A stretch of 31,279 nucleotides of DNA from an uncultured Eubacteriales bacterium (lineage in GTDB: Bacteria; Bacillota; Clostridia; Christensenellales; Pumilibacteraceae), in NCBI GenBank assembly GCA_900543755.1, contig UQSP01000021.1, positions 1-31,279 of the forward strand, given 5' to 3'. Shown here piece by piece: positions 1 to 7,313 of this stretch. The number at the start of each line of letters is the position of its first letter. Positions within the stretch are counted from its first letter, which is position 1. Both the position numbers and the translations under genes were made by a program. A model generated the notes under the pieces. That model saw nothing but the letters and a program-made list of their open reading frames with translations, ran no database searches and was not told the origin of the DNA.

Positions 1-38
1 GCATGTCTCGTGGGCTCGGAGATGTGTATAAGAGACAG
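1..38 (+). other. Illumina Nextera adapter (artefact)
   Basis: Bases 5-38 match the Nextera read-2 transposase adapter and end in the 19-bp Tn5 mosaic end at 20-38. Bases 1-4 (gcat) agree with the last four bases of the index that can be read at the other end of the contig. This is library sequence, not genome. Confidence 0.98.
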
Positions 39-47
39 ATAATATAT

Positions 48-53
48 CCTCCT
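48..53 (-). promoter_or_regulatory. Ribosome binding site of a truncated downstream gene, probably dnaK
   Basis: On the minus strand AGGAGG follows the grpE stop and is followed by nine bases before the adapter cuts in. The start codon would be expected at once beyond the contig end. In Firmicutes hrcA-grpE is normally followed by dnaK, so dnaK is the inferred gene; none of its coding sequence is present. Confidence 0.7.
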
Positions 54-66
54 GAAAATTGTATTT

Positions 67-684
67 TTATTTATTGACTATTACACGGGCGGGGCGTATA
101 ACGCGGTCGCCCATCTTGTAACCTTTCTGAAACACTTCTTTCACCGTATCGCAAAGCTCTTCTTTTTCGGCGGGAGCCTGCATAATAGCTTCATGATACT
201 TAGGGTCAAAGTCCTTGCCTTCCGCCTCAATCTCCGTTACGTTGTAAGAAGCAAGAAGTTTGGTGATTTCGTCCTCTATCATCTTTACGCCTTTTGCGAC
301 TTTTTCGTCGTCGATCATCTTAAGCGCCTGTTCTATGACGTCAAGCACGGGTACTATTTTTATGAGCACGTCGCCCGTTGCGTCATCGCGAACTTTTTTA
401 GCGTTGTCAAGCGTGCGGCGACGATAATTGTCAAACTCGGCCTGAACCCTTTTCGCGTGGTTAGTCATTTCGTCGGCTCTTGCACGCTCCGTTTCCGCCT
501 TCTTCTGAAGCTCGGCAAGCTTACCGATAAGCTCGTCAACCGTAACTTCTTCCGCATTTTGGGCGTTATCGGCGTTATCGCTTACAACCGCTTCTTCATC
601 GGTCGGAATTTCGGCTTCGGCAGCGCCGTCGGTCGCCTTTATGTTTTTATCTTTTTCTTCGTTATTGTTTGTGTTTTTCGTCAT
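67..684 (-). CDS. grpE: GrpE, nucleotide exchange factor for DnaK
   Basis: A 205-residue GrpE. It releases ADP from the cytoplasmic chaperone DnaK and so drives the DnaK-DnaJ cycle. The first 45 or so residues are acidic and probably disordered. A charged helical region (about 48-100) fits the GrpE dimer coiled coil. The C-terminal part holds typical GrpE blocks such as EFDNYRRRT, KDFDPKYHEAI and GDRVIRPARVIV. The start is ATG with GGAGG six bases upstream, lying inside the end of hrcA, so the two genes overlap by 23 bp and are probably translationally coupled. It belongs to the heat-shock operon controlled by HrcA. Length and motifs are normal for the family. Confidence 0.97.
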   Translation of the reverse strand: MTKNTNNNEEKDKNIKATDGAAEAEIPTDEEAVVSDNADNAQNAEEVTVDELIGKLAELQKKAETERARADEMTNHAKRVQAEFDNYRRRTLDNAKKVRDDATGDVLIKIVPVLDVIEQALKMIDDEKVAKGVKMIEDEITKLLASYNVTEIEAEGKDFDPKYHEAIMQAPAEKEELCDTVKEVFQKGYKMGDRVIRPARVIVNK

Positions 685-1708
685 TATCTGCCTCCGGAAG
701 TACGTTAAGAGTTTTTCCTATATAATCCAGCACGGATACCACTTTTGAATAATCCATTCTTATGGGTCCTATTACGCCCGCATTGCCTATGGAAACGCCG
801 TTTACCTGATAGTTCGCGGTTACTATGGCGCATTCGGGCATACCCTCTCCCATTTCGTTGTCCTTGCCTATTTTTATGTTAAGACTTACGTTGTCGGGAG
901 ATTTAAGTATGGGGGCAAGCTGCTCCTTGGTTTCCAGCATTTCCAGCATGGCGCGCGCCTTTTCGACGTTGGCATATTCTGGCTGCCCGAGTATCTTTGC
1001 ACTGCCTTCAAGCACGATATCGCCCACTCCGCCGTTTTCGACGTAATCCTTTATTATTGTTATTATGGCTTTGAAAAGCTGTTCGTAATCTTTTTTGATT
1101 TCCTCGATAAGCTTATCCGGCTCCAGAATCTCGCCAATGGTTTTACCGTGAAACGCCGCCGAAATAAAATTGCTTGCGGTTACGAAATATTCGTCGCCCA
1201 ACGATGAAGCAATGTCCACTGTGGCGTCTTTAAGCACGCCGAGGTTGGTAACTATTATCACAAGTGCGCTTTTATCGTTGAGTTTTACTATCTTGATGCT
1301 TTCCACAACCGCGCCCGTAAGATTGGGTATTACGGCAACGGACGTAAGATTTGTTATCTCGGATATAACTTTTGCGGTATTTTTGAGTATTGCGTCTATT
1401 TCGGTAATTTTGTGGTCGAAATATCTGTTGATTACCTTAAGTTCGTTTTTACTCAGCTTGCGTTTGGGCATGAGTTTATCGACGTAAAGTCTGTATGCCT
1501 CCGCCGTAGGTACCCTGCCGGACGAAGTGTGCGGCTGCGCCAGATACCCCATCTCTTCCAAAGCGGCAAGCTCGTTACGGATGGTGGCGGAACTGAGTTC
1601 CGGCAGATAATTTTCCTTTATCTCGGCACTCGAAATCGGCTCGCAGCTGACGATGTAACTGTCAACGACCGCCTGTATTATCTTTTCTTTTCTGCCCGAT
1701 ATCGCCAT
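662..1708 (-). CDS. hrcA: HrcA, heat-shock transcriptional repressor
   Basis: A 348-residue repressor that binds the CIRCE operator and represses class I heat-shock genes until GroEL becomes limiting. The N-terminus is a winged helix typical of HrcA (GRKEKIIQAVVDSYI, then SSATIRNELAALEEMGYL and HTSSGRVPT). A GAF-like middle and a C-terminal block with GVIGPIRMDYSKVV follow. I chose ATG at 1708 because GGAGG lies five bases upstream; an in-frame GTG at 1714 would almost touch that ribosome site and is unlikely. It is first in hrcA-grpE-(dnaK) and is itself preceded by a CIRCE, so autoregulation is expected. Confidence 0.97.
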   Translation of the reverse strand: MAISGRKEKIIQAVVDSYIVSCEPISSAEIKENYLPELSSATIRNELAALEEMGYLAQPHTSSGRVPTAEAYRLYVDKLMPKRKLSKNELKVINRYFDHKITEIDAILKNTAKVISEITNLTSVAVIPNLTGAVVESIKIVKLNDKSALVIIVTNLGVLKDATVDIASSLGDEYFVTASNFISAAFHGKTIGEILEPDKLIEEIKKDYEQLFKAIITIIKDYVENGGVGDIVLEGSAKILGQPEYANVEKARAMLEMLETKEQLAPILKSPDNVSLNIKIGKDNEMGEGMPECAIVTANYQVNGVSIGNAGVIGPIRMDYSKVVSVLDYIGKTLNVLPEADNDEKHKQ

Positions 1709-1754
1709 GCGCACCTCCCTTCGGAAAGTCTTTAGCAGTCAACCGCTTTAACAA

Positions 1755-1781
1755 TTAGCACTCATATCTATTGATTGCTAA
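1755..1781 (-). promoter_or_regulatory. CIRCE operator for HrcA
   Basis: TTAGCACTC, nine bases, then GATTGCTAA. The consensus is TTAGCACTC-N9-GAGTGCTAA, so only one base differs (G to T in the third position of the right arm). The operator begins just downstream of the -10 hexamer of the hrcA promoter and covers the expected start site, the classic repressor position. Confidence 0.95.
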
Positions 1782-1784
1782 ATC

Positions 1785-1813
1785 ATTATACATCTTATTA
1801 TATGCGTTGTCAA
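1785..1813 (-). promoter_or_regulatory. Sigma-A promoter of hrcA-grpE
   Basis: On the minus strand a full-consensus TTGACA (1813-1808), a 17-bp spacer and a full-consensus TATAAT (1790-1785). Transcription should start near 1778, within CIRCE, leaving a leader of about 70 nt before hrcA. Confidence 0.93.
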
Positions 1814-1897
1814 GGGTTTTATGAAAAAATTTTACTTCTTTTTATTTATCTTTTTGTTTCAATGAAAAGGTATTGTAAACAGGTTTTTTTAGATTAC

Positions 1898-1931
1898 AAA
1901 AAAAACAACGCTTGCCCCAAAAAGCGTTGTT
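1898..1931 (-). terminator. Rho-independent terminator of the lepA-hemW operon
   Basis: Minus strand: a perfect 10-bp stem (AACAACGCTT with AAGCGTTGTT), an eight-base loop and a T-tract. It lies about 240 bp after the last small ORF of the operon and faces the hrcA promoter region. Confidence 0.85.
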
Positions 1932-2170
1932 TAGAAAAAGCAGTTTAATTTATTTTTTTATCGGAAACAAAATTTCTTGAAAATTCATTAGCACGCGGGT
2001 TACGATACCGTTAAATTTACAAAAACAAAAATTTCAGTTTCTTCTAATTTATTAGACTGATGACGATTAAAAGAGTCATGCTTTAAATTTTCAAAATATT
2101 TTAGTAAGCATTATTCTTGTAAAAACCGAAAACGAACTTAAGACTTACCTTGAAAATTTTTATATATTTT
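1932..2170. other. AT-rich intergenic stretch, nothing recognised
   Basis: Between the 56-aa ORF and the terminator I see no convincing ORF, promoter or RNA on either strand. The longest ATG-started frames I traced stop after about a dozen codons and lack ribosome sites. Confidence 0.5.
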
Positions 2171-2341
2171 TCACCAGTCTTCTCTGTAACTTATTTTGAC
2201 GTCGTCGTAATACTCAAAATATTTGCGCTTGAAAGCGTCTGTTTCACGCTTTGCCTTTATGCGCTTTAATTTATCTTTTTCCGTTTCAAGACGCTGTGTT
2301 TTGTCTGTTTTATTAGATAATTCCGATTGTTTATTGTTCAT
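2171..2341 (-). CDS. Small charged protein coupled to hemW, function unknown
   Basis: A 56-residue ORF read on the minus strand. Its ATG overlaps the hemW stop in the form ATGA, the arrangement typical of translational coupling. The product is highly charged: MNNKQSELSNKTDK, then a Lys/Arg/Glu-rich helix around residues 19-40, then an aromatic-acidic tail KYFEYYDDVKISYREDW. There is no signal peptide, membrane segment or cysteine. It is the last gene of lepA-hemW, ahead of the terminator at 1898-1931. I do not recognise the family. The overlap with hemW and the coherent composition argue for a real gene; the short length and lack of a strong separate ribosome site are the weak points. Confidence 0.6.
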   Translation of the reverse strand: MNNKQSELSNKTDKTQRLETEKDKLKRIKAKRETDAFKRKYFEYYDDVKISYREDW

Positions 2342-3441
2342 AAAAGCTCCGTTATGACGGAATTGAGAAGATAAAATCCTTTATCCGTCGCCTTAAGAAT
2401 ATTACCGTTTATTTCAATTACTTTCGCGGAAAGAAGTTTTTTAATTTCCTTTTCTTTCTCCGCTAAAAGCGGAACGCCGAAACGAAGACCGTAATCTAAA
2501 AGGTTTATACCTTTCTCGGTACGTAACCTTAACATAATGTATTCGGTACGCACGTCCGTGGGCGTAAGCTTATATTCGGCTTTCAAAGTTTTACCCGCAA
2601 GGTAATCGTAAAGAGAATCGGTATTTTCTCTCCTTACGTTTTTCTCAAGAGAATGCGCCGCCGCCCCGAAGCCGTAATAATCCGCTCCTGTCCAATATTT
2701 ATAATTATGCAAAGCTATTTTACCGTCACGCGCGAAATTGCTGACTTCATATCTTAAGTAGCCGTATTGTTTTAATATTTCTACGGCGCGCCCGTACATA
2801 TCCGCCTGACGGTCATCGTCGGGTTTATAGCCAGATTCGTACAATGGCGTACCGCTTTCAACGCTAAGCGAATATACGGAAACATGAGTCATGCCCGTTT
2901 TGTCAAAAAGCCTGACGGCGTTGTCCACGTCGGAAAGCGTTTGTCCCGGGAGTCCCAAAATCAAATCGCTGGAAACGTTTTCAAATCCGTAAGCTTTTAT
3001 CGTTCGGGCCGCAGCTAAAAATTTTGCGACGTCGTGAATTCTGCCTATCTTTTTAAGCACCGAGTCGTCCGCCGACTGAAGCCCCATGCTGATACGGTTG
3101 ACGCCCATATCGCGGCACTCGGAAAGAAATTCTGCGCTGACCGAGTCGGGATTAGCCTCCACAGTGAACTCCGCGTAATGGGAGCCGAAATACTTTTCGA
3201 TTTCACGGTAAACTTCGCTTAAAAGCCCGTGTTTCACGGCTGAAGGCGTACCGCCGCCGAAATACAGTGTATCAGATTCACCATAAGGCACACGGGAGGA
3301 AATTTCCGCTTTAAGACGGTAATAATACTCCTCTTGGAGGGAAAAATCCGTTGACGAAACAAATGAACAATACGCGCATCTGTGTTTGCAAAACGGAAAA
3401 TGCACGTACACTCCCGCTTTGTTTGTAACATTATTTATCAA
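2338..3441 (-). CDS. hemW: HemW-like radical SAM protein (putative heme chaperone)
   Basis: About 367 residues. The N-terminal radical SAM core carries the 4Fe-4S/SAM motif CKHRCAYC (C-x3-C-x2-C) in the family context GVYVHFPFC. It also has LYFGGGTPS, the NPDSV block and the RISMGLQSADD block typical of the HemN/HemW group. The C-terminal HemN-type domain includes NYKYWTGADYYGFGAAAHS. Family knowledge: HemW binds heme and transfers it to proteins, and is often misannotated as coproporphyrinogen oxidase. The start is uncertain. No in-frame ATG exists near the conserved N-terminus; TTG at 3441, with a weak GGTG upstream, is my choice and overlaps lepA by 11 bp. Longer frames run far into lepA and are unlikely. 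The nearby ATG at 3431 is out of frame. Confidence 0.88.
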   Translation of the reverse strand: MINNVTNKAGVYVHFPFCKHRCAYCSFVSSTDFSLQEEYYYRLKAEISSRVPYGESDTLYFGGGTPSAVKHGLLSEVYREIEKYFGSHYAEFTVEANPDSVSAEFLSECRDMGVNRISMGLQSADDSVLKKIGRIHDVAKFLAAARTIKAYGFENVSSDLILGLPGQTLSDVDNAVRLFDKTGMTHVSVYSLSVESGTPLYESGYKPDDDRQADMYGRAVEILKQYGYLRYEVSNFARDGKIALHNYKYWTGADYYGFGAAAHSLEKNVRRENTDSLYDYLAGKTLKAEYKLTPTDVRTEYIMLRLRTEKGINLLDYGLRFGVPLLAEKEKEIKKLLSAKVIEINGNILKATDKGFYLLNSVITELL

Positions 3442-5230
3442 GTTTAAGCACCGACATAAACGCCTCGCTGGGGACCTCCACCGACCCCACCTGACGCATG
3501 CGTTTTTTGCCTTCCTTTTGCTTTTCAAGCAGCTTTTTCTTTCTGCTGATGTCGCCGCCGTAGCACTTGGCAAGCACGTCTTTTCTTAACGCTTTAACCG
3601 TTTCCCTCGCGATGATTTTGGAGCCTACCGCCGCCTGAATGGGAATTTCAAACATCTGCCGCGGTATAACTTCCTTAAGTTTTTCGGCAATCGACCTGCC
3701 GCGAGCATAAGCTTTGTCACGGTGAACGATTATGCTTAAAGCGTCGCACAGTTCATTGTTAAGCATTATATCAAGTTTTACAAGGTCGCTGGGCTTGTAA
3801 CCTTTTATTTCATAATCAAGGCTCGCATACCCGCGGGTCCTTGACTTTAATCCGTCGAAAAAGTCATAAACTATCTCGTTAAGCGGTATTTCGTAGTGCA
3901 TTTTGACGCGGGTTTTGTCGAGATAAACCATATCCAGATATTCGCCGCGCTTTTCCTGACACAATTCCATTATGGGACCGATATATTCGGGAGGCGTATA
4001 AATGAAAGCCGTAACTATGGGTTCCTCGATATGGTCAACTTCGGATAGATTCGGCAGATTGCTGGGATTGGTTACGGTAACCGTTTCCCCGTTAGTCTTT
4101 ATGACTTTATAATTAACTCCGGGCGCGGTTGTAATAAGGTCCAGATTGAATTCGCGCTCTAACCGCTCTTCTATTATTTCCATGTGAAGAAGGCCTAAAA
4201 ATCCGCAACGGAAACCGAATCCCAGCGCCGCGGAAACTTCAGGTTCGTAAAACAAAGCGGCGTCGTTAAGCTTAAGTTTTTCCAAAGCGTCTTTAAGGTC
4301 GTTGTACTTAGAGCCGTCAACGGGATAAATTCCGCAATAAACAACCGGCTGAACGGGTTTATAACCGGGACAAGGCTTGTCCGCGGGACGCGCGGCCTCC
4401 GTAATAGTATCGCCCGGGGCGGTATCGGCAACGTTTTTTATGCTTGCGCAAACGTAACCCACTTCTCCTGCGGAAAGCTGAGGCGCCTCGCACATTTTGG
4501 GATTGAAATATCCAACCTCTACGGTATCGAACTCCTTACCCGTATTCATCAGTTTTATGCGCGTACCTGCTTTAATTTTTCCGTCGAAAACTCTTATAAG
4601 ACAAACCGCGCCCTTATAATTATCGTAAAAAGAATCGAAAATAAGCGCTTTCAGCGGCTTGTCTTCGTCCCCCTCAGGCGCGGGAAAACAATCCACGACC
4701 TTTTCCAGAACTTCATGTATTCCGATTCCCTCTTTTGCGCTGACCTTAGGCGCGGAATGTCCGTCTATTCCTATTACGTCCTCTATTTCCGAGATTACTT
4801 CGTCGGGACGCGCGGAAGGAAGGTCGATTTTGTTTATAACGGGTAAAATCTCAAGGTCATTGTCCACGGCAAGGTATACGTTGGCAAGGGTTTGCGCCTC
4901 CACCCCTTGAGAGGCGTCCACGACAAGCAGCGCGCCTTCACACGCGGCGAGAGAACGCGAAACTTCGTTGGTAAAGTCCACGTGTCCCGGGGTATCGATA
5001 AGATTCAGGACGTAGTTTTCGCCTTTATACTCGAAATTCATTCTGACGGGCGCAAGTTTTATGGTTATACCGCGCTCGCGCTCGATTTCCATGGCGTCGA
5101 GAAGCTGGTCGGATAGCTCGCGTTTTGCAAGCGTTCCCGTTTCTTCTATAAGCCTGTCCGCCAAAGTGGATTTACCGTGATCGATATGCGCTATTATGCA
5201 AAAATTTCTGATGTTTGACCGATTGCTCAT
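3431..5230 (-). CDS. lepA: LepA (EF4), ribosomal back-translocase GTPase
   Basis: A 599-residue translational GTPase of normal LepA length. GTPase motifs are G1 AHIDHGKS (14-21), G2 RGITIK, G3 DTPGHVDF and G4 NKID. Next come domain II, the elongation-factor G-like domains (LGLLHMEIIEERLEREF), and the LepA-specific C-terminus (AVGSKIIARETVKA, CYGGDISRKKKLLEKQKEGK). Family knowledge: it binds ribosomes and promotes back-translocation or aids initiation under stress. It is first in an operon with hemW, a common pairing in Firmicutes. There is no ribosome binding site before the ATG. Instead a TATAAT ends six bases upstream, which suggests a leaderless transcript. Confidence 0.97.
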   Translation of the reverse strand: MSNRSNIRNFCIIAHIDHGKSTLADRLIEETGTLAKRELSDQLLDAMEIERERGITIKLAPVRMNFEYKGENYVLNLIDTPGHVDFTNEVSRSLAACEGALLVVDASQGVEAQTLANVYLAVDNDLEILPVINKIDLPSARPDEVISEIEDVIGIDGHSAPKVSAKEGIGIHEVLEKVVDCFPAPEGDEDKPLKALIFDSFYDNYKGAVCLIRVFDGKIKAGTRIKLMNTGKEFDTVEVGYFNPKMCEAPQLSAGEVGYVCASIKNVADTAPGDTITEAARPADKPCPGYKPVQPVVYCGIYPVDGSKYNDLKDALEKLKLNDAALFYEPEVSAALGFGFRCGFLGLLHMEIIEERLEREFNLDLITTAPGVNYKVIKTNGETVTVTNPSNLPNLSEVDHIEEPIVTAFIYTPPEYIGPIMELCQEKRGEYLDMVYLDKTRVKMHYEIPLNEIVYDFFDGLKSRTRGYASLDYEIKGYKPSDLVKLDIMLNNELCDALSIIVHRDKAYARGRSIAEKLKEVIPRQMFEIPIQAAVGSKIIARETVKALRKDVLAKCYGGDISRKKKLLEKQKEGKKRMRQVGSVEVPSEAFMSVLKLDK

Positions 5231-5236
5231 GAAAAT

Positions 5237-5265
5237 ATTATACGATAAAGCGCGTAAAAACGCAA
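5237..5265 (-). promoter_or_regulatory. lepA promoter with -10 six bases before ATG
   Basis: Minus strand TTGCGT (5265-5260), 17-bp spacer, TATAAT (5242-5237), then ATTTTC and the lepA ATG. Normal spacing from -10 to the start site puts +1 at the A of the ATG. The -35 matches the consensus only in TTG. Confidence 0.7.
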
Positions 5266-5388
5266 ATGCTTTTAGGTTTTTGCATATATTTTATTTATAC
5301 GGAAATAATTGCTCGTTTTATCTTTATCCGTTTTTTACGTTTTTTTTGCGTTAATACCTTTCGTTAAAATTCCAAACATTCATAAAAA

Positions 5389-5400
5389 CATTGCGCAATG
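5389..5400. repeat. 12-bp perfect palindrome upstream of the phosphodiesterase promoter
   Basis: CATTGCGCAATG is self-complementary over all 12 bases and ends 20 bp before the -35 at 5421. The position suits an activator or regulator site, but I cannot name a protein. The rest of the 5266-5605 gap is AT-rich and holds the promoter at 5421-5449, a second palindrome AAAGCGCGCTTT at 5573-5584, and a run of eight T at 5539-5546 in the leader. Confidence 0.4.
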
Positions 5401-5420
5401 CGTATTTTATATAAAAACTG

Positions 5421-5449
5421 TTGCAAAAAGAAAAACAAAATGCTATAAT
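5421..5449 (+). promoter_or_regulatory. Sigma-A extended -10 promoter of the phosphodiesterase gene
   Basis: TTGCAA (5421-5426), 17-bp spacer ending TGC, TATAAT (5444-5449). The TGn just before the -10 makes it an extended -10 promoter. The start should be near 5456, giving a leader of about 150 nt. Confidence 0.85.
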
Positions 5450-5605
5450 TAACGGGTAACTATATGGCACCCTTTTTAACAGGTAAATGGCAATAAATTT
5501 TTATTCAAAATCGTAAAATGTCAACAGTTGTGCCGCAATTTTTTTTACAAAGACAGTTGCGCATAGAATTTTAAAGCGCGCTTTCTCTTAAACAAGAGGT
5601 TTTGT

Positions 5606-6343
5606 ATGGATATTAAAAAATCTTGGCTTTTTTCGCGCCCCATAGCGCACAGAGGACTTCACGGTACGGACGTACCCGAAAATTCCTTGCTTGCTTACGA
5701 AAAAGCTATCGATGAAGGTTTTCCCATTGAAATAGACGTCAGACCCATAGACGACGGAACCGTGGTCGTTTTTCACGACGAAAGACTTACCAGAATGACC
5801 GATCGCGACGGCTACGTTTGTAACCTTACGCACGAAGATTTAAAGGAAATCAAGCTTAAAAATTCCGATCAGAAAATACCCACTTTTGCAGAAGTGCTTG
5901 AGTTTGTTAACGGAAGGACTCCTCTTCTCATCGAAATAAAAAACGAAAGCAAAGTCGGCACTTTGGAGCGTAATACTCTAGACCTTCTTAATTCTTATAA
6001 AGGTGAATTTGCCGTTCAGGCTTTTAACCCGTATTCGCTTGAATTCTTCAAAAAAAACGCGCCGCAAATACAGCGCGGACAGCTTTCCTGCTTTTTTGAA
6101 AAAGCCGACCTTAGCCTTATAAAAAAAGCGGTATTGAAAAGACTTAAATTAAATAAAATATCCTCGCCCGACTTTATTTCTTACGCGGGCAAAGACCTGC
6201 CCAACAAGTACGTGACAAAAACAAAATTACCCGTGCTTGCGTGGACTGCGCGCTCTAATGCCGATATGGAAAAATTCCTTCCTTACTGCGATAACATAAT
6301 TTTTGAAAACTTTATCCCCGTTTTAAGCGATAAGGAAGAATAA
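5606..6343 (+). CDS. Glycerophosphodiester phosphodiesterase, cytoplasmic GDPD type
   Basis: A 245-residue GDPD-family TIM-barrel enzyme, expected to hydrolyse glycerophosphodiesters to glycerol 3-phosphate and an alcohol with a divalent metal. Visible catalytic signature: H15-R16-G17, P24-E25-N26-S27, E42-I-D44 and H57-D58. The C-terminal motif LAWTARSNADMEKFL is typical of the family (usually W-T-V-N). There is no signal peptide or membrane segment, so it should be cytoplasmic and act on lipid head-group breakdown products. The start is ATG with AGAGG six bases upstream. It is a single-gene unit on the plus strand, divergent from lepA. The substrate cannot be told from sequence. Confidence 0.93.
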   Translation: MDIKKSWLFSRPIAHRGLHGTDVPENSLLAYEKAIDEGFPIEIDVRPIDDGTVVVFHDERLTRMTDRDGYVCNLTHEDLKEIKLKNSDQKIPTFAEVLEFVNGRTPLLIEIKNESKVGTLERNTLDLLNSYKGEFAVQAFNPYSLEFFKKNAPQIQRGQLSCFFEKADLSLIKKAVLKRLKLNKISSPDFISYAGKDLPNKYVTKTKLPVLAWTARSNADMEKFLPYCDNIIFENFIPVLSDKEE

Positions 6344-6434
6344 AAAATTTTTCTTTTATAAACAGGTTTCATTCTACTCAGACAAAACTGAATTTGCCGT
6401 CTTGACTTTTATCAATCTGCAAAAAAGCTTTAAA

Positions 6435-6472
6435 ACAAAGTCCGAAAGATTTTTATGGCTTTCGGACTTTGT
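6435..6472. terminator. Strong hairpin between convergent units, probable bidirectional terminator
   Basis: A perfect 14-bp stem (6435-6448 with 6459-6472) and a 10-base loop. It lies 92 bp after the phosphodiesterase gene and 180 bp beyond the aldolase pseudogene on the other strand. T-rich sequence follows on the minus strand (TTTTAAAGCTTTTTT); the plus-strand T-tract is poor. I see nothing else in 6344-6654, which is AT-rich. Confidence 0.6.
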
Positions 6473-6654
6473 GATTTAAAACTGTAATGCAATTTTGCGT
6501 TGAAGCAAAAAATAATTTTGTTTACAATGAACTTAATTGCAGTTAAAAATTCCCATTTAAATAAAATTGCGCAAACAAATGAATTTTAACCACAAAAATT
6601 ATGTAAACGGTCTAAGGTTTTAAAAACGAAAAACAATCGAGTAAAAACCAAAAA

Positions 6655-7294
6655 TTATTTGGCAAATTCATCGACAATCAAACGGAATTGAGCGGCTTGT
6701 TTTTTGACGGAAAGAAAATCTCCCGATTTTGCTCCGCGCACAAGAGAACCGCCTACCCCGCACGCAAAAGCGCCCGCTTTAAGCCAGTCGCGGAAATTTG
6801 CAAGGTCCACTCCGCCCGTCGGCACAATTTCAAGAGAAGGCAACGGGGCTTTCAAATCCCCGATGACGCATGGCGAAAAAGAACTTGCGGGGAAAAGCTT
6901 TACGGCCTCGGCACCGTATGTCATTGCTTTCACGGCCTCCGTAGCGGAAGACACCCCCGGAAACGCAGGCACGCCGTATCTGTTGCCAAGCTTTATGACC
7001 TCTTCGTTAACAGACGGCGTCACAAAAAATTCCGCGCCTGAAAGAAAGCGATTCTGGCAGTTTCGGAGTCAAGAATCGTTCCTGCGCCTATCAGCGCGTC
7101 ACTTCCGAATTTTTGTGCCAATTTCTCAACCGTGCTGTGGGCGAAACGGCAGGTAAACGCAAGTTCGATACATCTTACGCCGCCTTCTATAAGCGAAGAA
7201 GTACAATTTTCAGCGACGGAATAATCGTCAGTCCTTATTATCGCGATTATTTTCTCTTTTTCGACAAAATCGAGTATTTTGCTTTTCGGAGCAT
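6655..7294 (-). pseudogene. KDPG/KHG aldolase, broken by two frameshifts
   Basis: Joining three frames on the minus strand gives an intact 2-keto-3-deoxy-6-phosphogluconate aldolase of about 213 residues, the normal size. The ATG at 7294, with GGGAG upstream, runs into a stop after 15 codons (MLRKAKYSILSKKRK). Adding one base near the A-run there restores KILDFVEKEKIIAIIRTDDY through IGAGTILDSETARIAF. A second single-base loss around 7055 then shifts the frame to AGA-type sequence EFFVTPSVNEEV. The Glu of RCIELAF and the Schiff-base Lys of AVKLFPASSF are both kept. It sits about 20 bp after the ABC permease gene in the same direction. No kinase or dehydratase partner is nearby. Decay, or two sequencing errors, are the options. 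Confidence 0.85.
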
Positions 7295-7313
7295 TTTCTC
7301 CCTTTTCAAATAA

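Noticed and set aside
3442..3573. Longer hemW start giving 411 residues
   Set aside because: It would overlap lepA by over 140 bp with a basic, low-complexity extension not seen in HemW; conserved sequence begins just after 3441.
5464..5496. 10-codon upstream ORF in the phosphodiesterase leader
   Set aside because: No ribosome site, no regulatory amino-acid run and no terminator pairing that would make it a leader peptide.
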